A DNA stretch of 64,000 bases, taken from JACMQW01 sp964536965. GTDB lineage: Bacteria > Bdellovibrionota > UBA1018. Of the stretch, positions 51,437-59,989 are shown in pieces. The translations under genes and the position numbers were made by a program. The first letter of the stretch is position 1, and each line of letters begins with the position of its first letter. Under the pieces are notes generated by a model, which saw only the letters and a list, made by a program, of their open reading frames with translations, was not told the origin of the DNA and ran no database searches. Location: the NCBI GenBank assembly GCA_964536965.1, contig CAZIAL010000002.1:62001-126000 (forward strand). Direction: 5' to 3'.

Positions 51437-52126
51437 TCAGTTCCCCGACTCGATCGCGGCGGTAAGTTTTCGGAATGCGGCCGTGCGATTTTTAGCGTCG
51501 AAGATCGCCGAACCGGCGACGAAACAGTCGGCGCCGGCCTCGCGAATCTCTTTGGCGGTATCGGGAGATACGCCGCCATCGACTTGGATGAGAAACGGAT
51601 TGTCCCGCCGAAGCTCCGCGAGCTGGGTGATTTTTCGCAGGGTGGAGCGGATGAACTTCTGACCGCCGAATCCCGGGTTCACGCTCATGACGAGCACCAG
51701 ATCGACCAGCGGCAGCACTTCTTCGATCATCGCCACCGGGGTCCCTGGGTTGATCGAGACTCCGGCTTTGCATCCCAGTTCCCGGATGCGGTTCAGGATC
51801 CGGTCCAGGTGCGGAGCGACTTCGGCGTGCACGGTGATGCAGTCGGCGCCGGCATCGGCGAACGGCGCGAGCCATTCTTCCGGCTTCGTCACCATGAGAT
51901 GGCAGTCGATCACGCTCTTGGTCTTTTTTCGGATCGACTTCACGACCACCGGCCCGAGGGTCAGGTTCGGTACGAAATGCCCATCCATGACGTCGACGTG
52001 GAGCCAGCCGGCGCCCGCCTTTTCCACGGATTTAATCTCCGCGCCGAGTTCGGAAAAGTCGGCGGAGAGGATCGAAGGCGCGATGACCCCCGATTCGAAA
52101 GCTTGCATCCAGATCCCTGATTTCAT
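51437..52126 (-). CDS. rpe: Ribulose-phosphate 3-epimerase
   Basis: A TIM-barrel metal-dependent enzyme that interconverts ribulose 5-phosphate and xylulose 5-phosphate in the pentose phosphate pathway. The 229-residue product has APSILSADFSELG near residue 16 with the catalytic Asp, LHVDVMDGHFVPNLTLGP near 42 (metal His and Asp), IDCHLMV near 72, LVLVMSVNPGFGGQKFI near 145, and IQVDGGVSPDTAKEI near 180. Its ATG overlaps the fmt stop by four bases and hutH follows at once. Confidence 0.95.
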   Translation of the reverse strand: MKSGIWMQAFESGVIAPSILSADFSELGAEIKSVEKAGAGWLHVDVMDGHFVPNLTLGPVVVKSIRKKTKSVIDCHLMVTKPEEWLAPFADAGADCITVHAEVAPHLDRILNRIRELGCKAGVSINPGTPVAMIEEVLPLVDLVLVMSVNPGFGGQKFIRSTLRKITQLAELRRDNPFLIQVDGGVSPDTAKEIREAGADCFVAGSAIFDAKNRTAAFRKLTAAIESGN

Positions 52127-53082
52127 GCGTTCGAGCGTACCCGAAGAGGCAGGGGGATTCCACGTCCCCGTAGACCATTCAGGTAAGCCGACGCGTCGAG
52201 TTCTTTTTTCCCGTCGGGTTGGATTCGCTGGAGTTCGAGCCCCCCCTGGGAGGTGCCTAGAAGGAGCATTCCCGCTTTTTCCTGGAGCTCGCCCGGTCGG
52301 ACGGAGAGATCCGCATGCACCTGGGTTTGACGCACCTTGATCCGTTCGCGTTTTTCACCGATTTCCAGCCAGATGCTGGTCCCGGGCCAGGGATTCAGCG
52401 CGCGGACGCGCCGATCGAGTTCTTCCGCGGAAAGCGCGGGATCCAGGCCTTCCATTTCCTTCGTCAGTTTATGCGCGATCGTGACGAGCGCTGGATCTTG
52501 CGCGCGCCCTACGAGCGTGCCCGCGGCCAGGCCTTCAAGCGTCGAGAGGATCAGGTCCCCGCCCATTTTCGCCAGCCGGTCGTGAAGGGAACCCACGAAT
52601 TCGCGCGGCTCGATCTTCGTCTCGACCTGTTCGTAAATATCGCCCGCATCGAGCTCACGGACCATCTTCATGGTCGTCACCCCGGTCACCGCGTCCCCGG
52701 CCAGCATCGCATGGTGGATGGGAGCGGCGCCGCGCCACCGAGGGAGCAATGAGGAATGGATATTCACGCAGGCGACTTTCGGCAGGTCGAGGACATTCTG
52801 GCGAAGAATCTGTCCATAAGCGACCACCACCAGCGCATTGGGCGCGAGCGCCGCGAGTTTTTCGTATTCTCCGGGCAGCGTCAGTTTCTCCGGCTGGAAA
52901 ACGGGCAAGCCTAGTTTGAGCGCGAGTTCCTTCACGGGAGAAAATTTTACTTCGAGCCCGCGCCCAACCGGTCGATCCGGTTGCGTGTAGACGGCGACGA
53001 TTTCATGCGCCCGATGGAGGTTCTCCAGCGCGGGGAGGGAGAATCCCGGCGTGCCCATGAAAACGATGCGGAGTTTGCGCAA
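52123..53082 (-). CDS. fmt: Methionyl-tRNA formyltransferase
   Basis: This enzyme formylates Met-tRNAfMet using 10-formyltetrahydrofolate for translation initiation. The 319-residue product has RIVFMGTPGFSLPALENL at the start, YTQPDRPVGRG near residue 35, and NIHSSLLPRWRGAAPIHHA near 108 with the catalytic Asn-x-His. TTMKMVRELDAGDIYEQ follows near 137 with the conserved Asp, and the C-terminal anticodon-arm domain contains ALNPWPGTSIWLEIG near 230. It lies three bases after def, the usual partner. Confidence 0.96.
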   Translation of the reverse strand: MRKLRIVFMGTPGFSLPALENLHRAHEIVAVYTQPDRPVGRGLEVKFSPVKELALKLGLPVFQPEKLTLPGEYEKLAALAPNALVVVAYGQILRQNVLDLPKVACVNIHSSLLPRWRGAAPIHHAMLAGDAVTGVTTMKMVRELDAGDIYEQVETKIEPREFVGSLHDRLAKMGGDLILSTLEGLAAGTLVGRAQDPALVTIAHKLTKEMEGLDPALSAEELDRRVRALNPWPGTSIWLEIGEKRERIKVRQTQVHADLSVRPGELQEKAGMLLLGTSQGGLELQRIQPDGKKELDASAYLNGLRGRGIPLPLRVRSNA

Positions 53083-53085
53083 CGG

Positions 53086-53730
53086 CTAAACTCCCCGTCC
53101 GCGCGCGGTCTTCGGATCCATGAATCCGTCGTGCCCGAAGGCCTCGCGTTCGGCCCGCTCTTTGCGGAGCTTCTTTTGCGCGAGCTCTTTTTTCAGTGGG
53201 CTCAGTCGGTCGATGAAAAGTTTTCCGTCCAGATGATCCATCTCGTGCTGGATCGCGACCGCGAGGAGCTCTTCCGCGTCCAAGGTCTTCGTCAGCCCGT
53301 CGATGTCCTGGTACTCGATCTTTATCTTCTTCGCGCGCGGAACTTCGGCCGTGTACTCGGGTACCGACAGACACCCTTCCGAAATCGAGGTTTTCCCTTC
53401 GGCCTTCAGGACGATGGGGTTGATCAGGACGATGGGCTTCCTTTGCCAGACGGCGCTCCGTCCGAAGACCTCGGCGTTCTTCGGCGCTTCGGGTGGGAGT
53501 TTGCCCGAGAGCTCGTCCGCGAGTTCCGCGTAATCATATTCGACGTCGAGCACGAGGATACGCTCGAGAATGCCCACCTGGTTCGCGGCCAGTCCGATGC
53601 CCGGAGCGTCGTACATCGTTTCGAGCATGTCGTCGGCGAGCTTCCGGTGCGACTTCTCGATCCGGGAGATCGGAAGCGCCTTCTGGGTCAGAACGATGTC
53701 CGGGAATGCGTAAATCTTCAGCTTCGCCAT
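53086..53730 (-). CDS. def: Peptide deformylase
   Basis: This metalloenzyme removes the N-formyl group from new proteins. The 214-residue product has all three motifs: GIGLAANQVG near residue 45, EGCLSVP near 120 with the metal Cys, and QHEMDHLDGKLFIDRL near 160 with the HExxH His pair and Glu. The C-terminus has a basic extension (PLKKELAQKKLRKERAERE) longer than in the shortest family members, and such tails can contact the ribosome. There is also an insert near 75-95 (YDYAELADELSGKLPPEAPK). fmt follows directly. Confidence 0.95.
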   Translation of the reverse strand: MAKLKIYAFPDIVLTQKALPISRIEKSHRKLADDMLETMYDAPGIGLAANQVGILERILVLDVEYDYAELADELSGKLPPEAPKNAEVFGRSAVWQRKPIVLINPIVLKAEGKTSISEGCLSVPEYTAEVPRAKKIKIEYQDIDGLTKTLDAEELLAVAIQHEMDHLDGKLFIDRLSPLKKELAQKKLRKERAEREAFGHDGFMDPKTARGRGV

Positions 53731-53763
53731 GATGTCCAGGAATGGTTGTCCTATAGCCCCCGA

Positions 53764-54840
53764 CTACTTCTCTTGTCGGGAGACCAGTATAAGCGCAAAT
53801 GCCGTAAAAATCAGCGTCGGAGCCCAGGCCGCGATCACTGGAGGCAGTGCGCCATTCGTGCCTAGGGATAGTCCGATCGAATAGAAAAGCCAATAGAAAA
53901 AGGTCACCGCGAGACAGATGCCCAAGTCCTTCGCAAGGCCGCCCTCGCGTCGTCCCCGAACGGAAAACGGAACGGCCATGATGCACATGACGATCGGGAT
54001 GAAACTTAGGCTGAAGCGGGAGTGGAATTTCACCTGGTAGGATTTCACGTCCAGACCCGCGTTCTGGTTCCGGCTGATATAGGTATGCAGCTCGCGGAGG
54101 GAGAGTCCGTCCACTTCCTTTTCGATTTCCTGGAAGTCTTTGGGTGTTTCCGGAATCGTCAGCCGAAGCTCGTTAAATTTCTGGTTTACCGGAAATGGAT
54201 CGTCGGCCATGAACTGCGTGACCGTACCCTGGAGGAGTTTCCAGCCCTGCGGCGTGAATTTCGCCGTTTCGGATTCGACCGTCTGGACGAGATCGAACTT
54301 CTCGTCGAACGAATATACGGTCATGCCCAGGATCTGCTGCGTTTTCAGGTCGAACGCCTTCAGGTTATAAATCAGGTTTTTCGAACGGTACCAGATCTTC
54401 CCCTGCTTCACGTCGAGGTAGAAGTCCGTCCGTTGTTTCATATCCCGCCAGTAAAAGTTCGTGCGGCGCTTATAGAGAAAGGGCAGCGCGCTATCCTGCA
54501 GAAAAAGAGTTCCGACGGAAACCGCGAAGACGAAAACCAAAAGCAACGACATGATGCGCTTCAGGCTGATGCCGATCGCGAAGACGGCCGTCAGCTCGTT
54601 CGTCCGATTTAGGCCCGAAAGCGTCAAAACCGTGCCGATCAGGACGGAGGGGGGGACCATTTGCACGAAGACGGCGGGGATTTGGTAGAGGTTGAAGATT
54701 AAGACTTGGCGGGTCGGAAAGTCGTTGTCGACGATCATCGCCGTGATCTGCTGGAACATATAGATCGCCGTCAGACCGAGCGACGCAACCGCCAGGTTTT
54801 TCAGGAAAAGGGCGATGATATAGCGGTCCAGCGTCTTCAT
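53764..54840 (-). CDS. lptG: LPS export permease, LptF/LptG family
   Basis: A membrane subunit of the LptBFG transporter that extracts lipopolysaccharide from the inner membrane. The 358-residue product has three N-terminal helices, beginning MKTLDRYIIALFLKNLAVAS, with the SVLIGTVLTLSGLNRTNELTAV coupling region near residue 65-85. A periplasmic jellyroll domain follows (about 125-260), then three C-terminal helices (about 275-355). LptG rather than LptF is favoured by the N-terminus, but the two are hard to separate. It heads the unit lptG-def-fmt-rpe-hut. TACAAT about 26 bases upstream is a possible -10. Confidence 0.87.
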   Translation of the reverse strand: MKTLDRYIIALFLKNLAVASLGLTAIYMFQQITAMIVDNDFPTRQVLIFNLYQIPAVFVQMVPPSVLIGTVLTLSGLNRTNELTAVFAIGISLKRIMSLLLVFVFAVSVGTLFLQDSALPFLYKRRTNFYWRDMKQRTDFYLDVKQGKIWYRSKNLIYNLKAFDLKTQQILGMTVYSFDEKFDLVQTVESETAKFTPQGWKLLQGTVTQFMADDPFPVNQKFNELRLTIPETPKDFQEIEKEVDGLSLRELHTYISRNQNAGLDVKSYQVKFHSRFSLSFIPIVMCIMAVPFSVRGRREGGLAKDLGICLAVTFFYWLFYSIGLSLGTNGALPPVIAAWAPTLIFTAFALILVSRQEK

Positions 54841-54880
54841 TGTTTCCCGGAAGTCCTATCTTCGCTATTGTAGGCGAATC

Positions 54881-55666
54881 ATGACCGACCCGAAAGAGAC
54901 TGTTGCCGCCAAGGGCGGGAATTCGTATTCGACGAACGCGAAGCTCCGTTATTTCTTCGAGCAGGCGTGGCAGCTGGCCGTCGCTCTCCTGATCGTCTTC
55001 GCGATTCGCTCTTCGATCGTCGAGCCCTTTAAGATCCCGTCCGGGTCGATGATTCCGACCCTTTATGTGGGTGACTTCATCTTCGTGAACAAGTTCGCTT
55101 ACGGGCTGAAACTCCCCTTCTCTGATTTTTTCGGCTCCCCGGTGAAGCTCGTCGATCGCGCGCCGCCGAAGCGGGGCGATATCATCGTATTTCTTTATCC
55201 TCGAGAGCCCGAGACCCATTACATCAAGCGCGTGATCGGCCTGCCGGGCGACACGGTCGAGGTGCGAAACAAGGTGGTTCATATCAATGGTGAGCCGATT
55301 GCGCAGACGCCGGCGACGCGCGAGGAACTCCAGGCCCAGCTGAAGGATATCGGCGACCCTCGTTACGGCGATGAGCATATGCAGCTCTTCACCGAAAAAC
55401 TGAGCGATGGCGAAGTCCACAAAATCCTGGTCGACAACAATAACGAGTACACGACGAACTTCGATCCCGCCAAGATCCCGGAAGGGAACCTCTTCGTCAT
55501 GGGCGACAACCGGGACTTCTCGAACGACAGTCGTTTCTGGGGCCTCGTGCCCTTCGAGAACATCTCCGGCCGTGCCGAGATTATCTGGCTCTCGATGTGG
55601 TTCGATACCAAGGACAGCGACAAGAACTCTTTCAAGCCGGGGCGCATCGGCACCTCTTTAAGGTGA
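54881..55666 (+). CDS. lepB: Type I signal peptidase, copy 1
   Basis: An inner-membrane serine-lysine protease that removes signal peptides on the periplasmic side. The 261-residue product has one N-terminal helix (about 29-47), the catalytic Ser56 in KIPSGSMIPTLYVGD, the catalytic Lys in HYIKRVIGLPGDTVE near 122, and box E MGDNRDFSNDSRFWG near 207. An insert of about 50 residues between boxes D and E (AQLKDIGDPRYGDEHMQ region) is also present in copy 2. Copy 2 starts one base after the stop. Confidence 0.95.
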   Translation: MTDPKETVAAKGGNSYSTNAKLRYFFEQAWQLAVALLIVFAIRSSIVEPFKIPSGSMIPTLYVGDFIFVNKFAYGLKLPFSDFFGSPVKLVDRAPPKRGDIIVFLYPREPETHYIKRVIGLPGDTVEVRNKVVHINGEPIAQTPATREELQAQLKDIGDPRYGDEHMQLFTEKLSDGEVHKILVDNNNEYTTNFDPAKIPEGNLFVMGDNRDFSNDSRFWGLVPFENISGRAEIIWLSMWFDTKDSDKNSFKPGRIGTSLR

Positions 55667-55667
55667 G

Positions 55668-56426
55668 ATGAGCGAACCGTCGTCGAAACCCGGTTCGAAG
55701 CGCTCCCGGGCATTCTTCGAACACGTCGTCTCGGTCGCGTCCGCGCTATTCCTCGTCTTTCTCGTCCGCTCGAGTTTCTTCGAATCCTACAAAATCCCTT
55801 CCGGTTCCATGGTTCCGACGATTCTCATCGGCGACCACGTCTTCGTGAATAAGTTCGCGTATCGTTTCACGCTTCCTTTTTCGGAATATTTCGGCGATCC
55901 GGTCGTTCTCTTCGATCGCGATCCGCCCAAACGGGGCGATATTCTCGTTTTCGAAAGCCCGCGAAATCCCAAGATCGACTATATTAAACGAGTCGTCGGG
56001 CTGCCGGGCGAGACGATCCAGATCCGCAACCGCCAGCTCACCATCGATGGTAAGATCATTCCGCTTTCGAAACCGCCCGAAGATCAGGCGGCCCATGTCG
56101 CGGAGCTCATGTCCGAGTCGAAGGTCGACGACCATGGGCTCGAGATGATGCAGGAGGAGCTCGGTGAGCGGACCCACTGGATTTTCCTCGATGGCCGAAA
56201 CTTCGTCTCGGAAAACTTCGGTCCGTACGTCGTTCCGGACGGCGCGATTTTCGTCATGGGAGACAACCGAGATTTTTCGGACGATAGCCGTTTTATCGGG
56301 CCGATACCGATGGACCGCATTCGCGGGCGCGCGAGCTGGATCTGGCTCTCGATCTGGCTCCGCTTCGACCCTTTCGAGCTCGACTTTCGGCCACTGCGAA
56401 CCGGTCGCTCGCTCTATCAACTCTGA
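55668..56426 (+). CDS. lepB: Type I signal peptidase, copy 2
   Basis: A second type I signal peptidase directly behind the first. The 252-residue product has one membrane helix (about 20-37), Ser47 in KIPSGSMVPTILIGD, the Lys in DYIKRVVGLPGETIQ near 108, and MGDNRDFSDDSRFIG near 200. All catalytic residues are kept, so both copies are probably active. The two differ clearly in the insert between boxes D and E and in the N-terminal tail, which fits an old duplication with some division of substrates. Its last 10 bases overlap the opposite-strand CFI-box gene. Confidence 0.94.
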   Translation: MSEPSSKPGSKRSRAFFEHVVSVASALFLVFLVRSSFFESYKIPSGSMVPTILIGDHVFVNKFAYRFTLPFSEYFGDPVVLFDRDPPKRGDILVFESPRNPKIDYIKRVVGLPGETIQIRNRQLTIDGKIIPLSKPPEDQAAHVAELMSESKVDDHGLEMMQEELGERTHWIFLDGRNFVSENFGPYVVPDGAIFVMGDNRDFSDDSRFIGPIPMDRIRGRASWIWLSIWLRFDPFELDFRPLRTGRSLYQL

Positions 56427-57154
56427 GACGGAGCCAAACGGCGCGCCATTCGATCGAGGAGGCGGCCGAGAGACTTTCGGAAACTCTCGGGTGCGCGATC
56501 GAGAAGTGGGATAAAGCGCGGGGAGAGCCAGTAATAAAGACGGACCGAAGCGCGGCCCAGCGCGCGTCTGTTCAGTCGTTCATCGCGAAAACTGCGCAGG
56601 CCCGGAAGGGTATCGGCCGAGGTCACGTCGAGGAGGGAGGTGGCGATGAAACACTTCTCGCCGGTCAACGCGGTGTAGGCCGCTTTAAACTCCGGCCGGT
56701 GTTTGCATCGACCGCTCCCTAGGTATTTCCGGAGGGCTTCCGCGGAGAGGGCTTGAAAGGGCATGCCTTTCGAAAAGCTGACATACTTCTGGAGGCAGAG
56801 GTTTAGCTCCTCCTTCTGGTGCGCCCGCTTGGCTTTGTCGTAGAGCTTGGCCATGTCCCAGTAGATTCCCGAGAGCATCACGATCTCGTAGAGATCTTTC
56901 GTCCGATCGAAAAGATCGAGGGTCAGCCCGTCCTTCCCGCTCTTCTTCCACATTTCGAGGATGAGAATGTACTGCTGATACTTCTTCACGCTCTCGATGA
57001 CTTGGCCCGCCTGGGAAAGTTTCACGCCTTCTTTGGCGATTTCGACGCGACGGCGGAGAAGTTCCTTGCGCTGCTCTTCCTGCTGACGACGAAGCTGCTT
57101 CTCGATTCGCGAACGTAAGATCGTGCGCGAGGGTCGTTCCTTTTTTTCGCTCAT
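56417..57154 (-). CDS. CFI-box C-terminal protein with coiled-coil N-terminus
   Basis: A 245-residue protein of unknown function. The first 45 residues are very basic and helical (SRIEKQLRRQQEEQRKELL), followed by TPR-like helices (about 45-150). The C-terminal part starts GEKCFIATSL near 165 and continues LRSFRDERLNRRALGRASVR and LYYWLSPRFIPLL. This resembles the CFI-box motif (CFIATA then LRRFRD...L...GR..V..YY..SP), a C-terminal region of unknown function found on many unrelated proteins. It lies seven bases after priA and overlaps the lepB copy 2 end. Confidence 0.7.
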   Translation of the reverse strand: MSEKKERPSRTILRSRIEKQLRRQQEEQRKELLRRRVEIAKEGVKLSQAGQVIESVKKYQQYILILEMWKKSGKDGLTLDLFDRTKDLYEIVMLSGIYWDMAKLYDKAKRAHQKEELNLCLQKYVSFSKGMPFQALSAEALRKYLGSGRCKHRPEFKAAYTALTGEKCFIATSLLDVTSADTLPGLRSFRDERLNRRALGRASVRLYYWLSPRFIPLLDRAPESFRKSLGRLLDRMARRLAPSQS

Positions 57155-57161
57155 TCGAGTC

Positions 57162-59234
57162 CTATCCTAACCCGTAGGGATCGACATCGACAAGGAGGGG
57201 GAACTTTTCGCGTTGGGCGAGTTGTTTGGCGAGGGCGATGGAATGACCGAGTGAACGGACGGACGAAGACTTGATCAGAAGGTCCCAACGGTAGATGCCC
57301 TTGGCGCGTTCGAGGAATGCCTCGGAAGGCCCGAGGAAGTCGAGCTTGCCGCCCGGGTCCTGGCTCTCGAGCTGCGACCGCGAGCTTTCGAGGTGCCGCA
57401 CGATTTGTTCGCATCGGCTAACCGCCTCCTGGCGCTCGGTGGACTCGATCCGGAGGCGGGCCATGCGGCCGAAAGGAGGATAATCGAGCGCTTTGCGAAG
57501 TTCGATCTCTTCGGCCAGAAAATCGGATTCTTCCCGAAGGCCCATGAGCACGGCCAATACGGGCGCGTCCGGCTGGTAGGTCTGGATCAGGACTTTGCCC
57601 GGGAGTTCGCCGCGACCCGCGCGGCCCGCGACCTGGGAGAGGATCTGGAGCGCGCGCTCGGGCGCCCGAAAATCGGGATAACGAAAGAGGGCGTCGGCCA
57701 GCACCACGACGACGAGCGTGACCTTCGGAAAATCATGCCCCTTTGCCAGCATCTGGGTGCCGAGGAGGATCTGGGCCTCCCCGTTGCGAAACGCGGTCAG
57801 GGTTTTTTCGAGTCGGCTCGCGCTCGTGACGGCGTCACGGTCCAGACGTAGAATCTTCGCTTCCGGAATCAGCTTCGGGATTTCTTCCTCGAGACTTTCG
57901 GTACCCGCGCCGATCGGGTCGAGATCCACGGCCTGGCACTTCGCGCAGAAATCCGGAATCGCTTCCATATGGGCGCAAACGTGGCAGCGGAGCTCTCGGG
58001 AGCGTTTGTGGACCGTGAGGGATATCGAACAATTCGGGCATTCCGAGATTTCCCCGCAGTCCCGGCAGCGCAGGAACGCCGCGAAACCGCGGCGATTCAG
58101 ATAAATCATGACCTGCTCGCCGCGGGCGATCGTTTCGCGGATCGCGGTCAGGGTTTTTTCCGCGATCGCGGCCTGGATCCCTTCGACCCGTAGTTCTTCC
58201 GCGAGATCCACGAGCTCGATCGCCGGCATTCCCCCGGATGCGTATCTACCTGGCAAGTCGAACTTCTGGTAACGGCCCTCGCGAGCGCGTTCGCGCGTTT
58301 CGAGGCTCGGGGTCGCGCTTCCTAAGACCACCAGTGCGCCGACTTGTTTCGCGCGGACGATGGCGAGATCCCGTGCGTGGTAGCGGACGCGGTCGTCTTG
58401 TTTATAAGTCGGGTCATGTTCCTCATCGACGAGGATCAGCCCGAGATCGGCGATCGGGGCGAAGACCGCGGAACGCGCGCCGACGACGACGCGAATCTCG
58501 CCGCTCCGGAGCGCCGCCGCCTGGTCCCGGCGCTGGGCGTCCGGCATCGCCGAGTGCCAGCGCGCCACCGCCTCGCCGATTCCGCTTTCGAGCCGTTCGT
58601 GGAGCTGGGAAGTCAGCGCGATTTCGGGAACGAGGAGGATGACGCCTTTCCCTTCGGCGAGTACCTTCTTCGCGAGCTCGATATAGACTTCGGTTTTTCC
58701 GCTGCCGGTCACTCCGTGGAGGAGGGCGACTTTAACTTCGGTTGCCGCCGCCGGAGTCCCGCGAAAGTCTTCGAGCCCGGCGAGGGCTTGGGCCTGGTCG
58801 GGATTGAGATGGATGATCCGAGGCGCGACGACGTTTCTCGAAAGCGACTTGGCTTCCCGTCGCGCAGATCGAAGTCCGAGCGATGCCGGCGGACAGGCGG
58901 CCGCGAGCAGCTCTCCGAGGGGTTGGGCGTAGTAGCGGGATGCCCATTTACAGAGTTCGAATACGTCGGGCGGGATGCGGTCTTCGTCATCCCCCCATTC
59001 GAGGATCGTCTTCAGCTTCGCGGGATCCACCCCCGACGAAAGCTCGGAGAGTGGTTTCGGTTCTTCGACCACGAAACCGAGCACGGTCGAGCGGCCGAAG
59101 GGCACGCGAACCCAGGTTCCGGGAGAAAGCGCGGTGAGCGAATCGGGCACGGCATAGGAAAAAAAGGAATCCAGCGGCCGTGGTACGGCGACCGAAACGA
59201 TCCGAGGTGGAATTAGCGGACCCACTGCACCCAT
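57162..59234 (-). CDS. priA: Primosomal replication restart helicase PriA
   Basis: A 3'-5' superfamily 2 DNA helicase that reloads the replisome at stalled forks. The 690-residue product has the N-terminal 3'BD domain (VAVPRPLDSFFSYAVPD near residue 16) and Walker A GVTGSGKTEVYIEL near 172. The LILVDEEHDPTYKQ box (DEEH) lies near 268, and GSATPSLET near 303. Four Cys pairs form the zinc-binding insert (CRDCGEISECPNC, CHVCAHMEA, CAKC; about 395-440), and GTQMLAKGHDFP lies near 485. Its start overlaps the end of the upstream exported-protein gene by 22 bases. Confidence 0.96.
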   Translation of the reverse strand: MGAVGPLIPPRIVSVAVPRPLDSFFSYAVPDSLTALSPGTWVRVPFGRSTVLGFVVEEPKPLSELSSGVDPAKLKTILEWGDDEDRIPPDVFELCKWASRYYAQPLGELLAAACPPASLGLRSARREAKSLSRNVVAPRIIHLNPDQAQALAGLEDFRGTPAAATEVKVALLHGVTGSGKTEVYIELAKKVLAEGKGVILLVPEIALTSQLHERLESGIGEAVARWHSAMPDAQRRDQAAALRSGEIRVVVGARSAVFAPIADLGLILVDEEHDPTYKQDDRVRYHARDLAIVRAKQVGALVVLGSATPSLETRERAREGRYQKFDLPGRYASGGMPAIELVDLAEELRVEGIQAAIAEKTLTAIRETIARGEQVMIYLNRRGFAAFLRCRDCGEISECPNCSISLTVHKRSRELRCHVCAHMEAIPDFCAKCQAVDLDPIGAGTESLEEEIPKLIPEAKILRLDRDAVTSASRLEKTLTAFRNGEAQILLGTQMLAKGHDFPKVTLVVVVLADALFRYPDFRAPERALQILSQVAGRAGRGELPGKVLIQTYQPDAPVLAVLMGLREESDFLAEEIELRKALDYPPFGRMARLRIESTERQEAVSRCEQIVRHLESSRSQLESQDPGGKLDFLGPSEAFLERAKGIYRWDLLIKSSSVRSLGHSIALAKQLAQREKFPLLVDVDPYGLG

Positions 59235-59989
59235 TGTTCGATGAGCGCGCGCTCCTCCGCGGGGATCGACGAGGAAATGGCCGGCAGTCCCTGCACCTGG
59301 ATCGCCTTCATATCGGCGAGATCCGGGGACGTGATGACCTCCATCGCTTCGCCCTTCAGTACGAAATCCCCGCCGCGATAAACCGAGATCGAACGGGAGT
59401 AAGGGAAGTTCTTCGAGTATTTCGTCTCTTCGTACCTGAAGTCGAAACCCCCATGGAGCAGGCGAAGCGGAACGAATTCGTCTTTCAGAACCCAGAGCGC
59501 GGTGCCGCCTTCGCCGATCACCCAGCCGACCTTCTTATCGAGTCGGCCGATCGAGGTTTTCTCGGCGGCGCGGCGCTCGAGCTCGCCGGGTAGCGCGAGG
59601 AGTTCCTCCTCGGAGACGATCGGTATGCCCGCGTTTTTCAGCGTCGTCACCAGGTGCGCGGCATTCGTTTCGAAGAGAAGAAGACTCGTTAGACTATCGC
59701 TCGCGGAGCCAAGCTTTCGTTCGAACGCGTAAAGCTCACGATCGTTCTGGTCCAGGAATCTTGCCTTCCACGTCTTCGTCGCGGCGTCGAAGTAACCGAT
59801 TTCGCGAATCTGCGCATTGGTGCCCGTGATCCGCGTTTTCACGCGGAGCGATTTCAGAACCCGGTGTTTTTTCGCCAGGGACGAGATGAGGAAATTCGAC
59901 GGAGGAACATAGGCGTGCGCCGACGAAGCGATCAAAGCCGAAAGCACTCCGGAGACGAGCAGGACGGAAAACGAGCGGACGGGAATCAT
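59213..59989 (-). CDS. Exported protein of unknown function (possibly LolA-like fold)
   Basis: A 258-residue exported protein with a signal peptide (SFSVLLVSGVLSALIASSAHA). The mature part begins YVPPSNFLISSLAKKHRVLKS and continues with alternating strands, a helical middle (LTTL-like LVTTLKNAGIPIVSEEELL, about 115-145) and a C-terminal strand-rich part. The pattern of strands after a first helix loosely recalls LolA/LolB or DUF-type outer-membrane sorting folds, but no diagnostic motif is present and I would not assign it. Its start overlaps the galU stop (ATGA-type) and its end overlaps priA, so it is in the same unit. Confidence 0.75.
   Translation of the reverse strand: MIPVRSFSVLLVSGVLSALIASSAHAYVPPSNFLISSLAKKHRVLKSLRVKTRITGTNAQIREIGYFDAATKTWKARFLDQNDRELYAFERKLGSASDSLTSLLLFETNAAHLVTTLKNAGIPIVSEEELLALPGELERRAAEKTSIGRLDKKVGWVIGEGGTALWVLKDEFVPLRLLHGGFDFRYEETKYSKNFPYSRSISVYRGGDFVLKGEAMEVITSPDLADMKAIQVQGLPAISSSIPAEERALIEQWVQWVR

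Noticed and set aside
49918..51579. Longer hutH start inside rpe
   Set aside because: The added residues overlap rpe and do not resemble HutH. The ATG at 51435 follows rpe directly.
54866..54871. TATTGT as a leaderless -10 for lepB copy 1
   Set aside because: On the other strand the same bases give the better TACAAT for lptG, so the plus-strand reading may be only its shadow.
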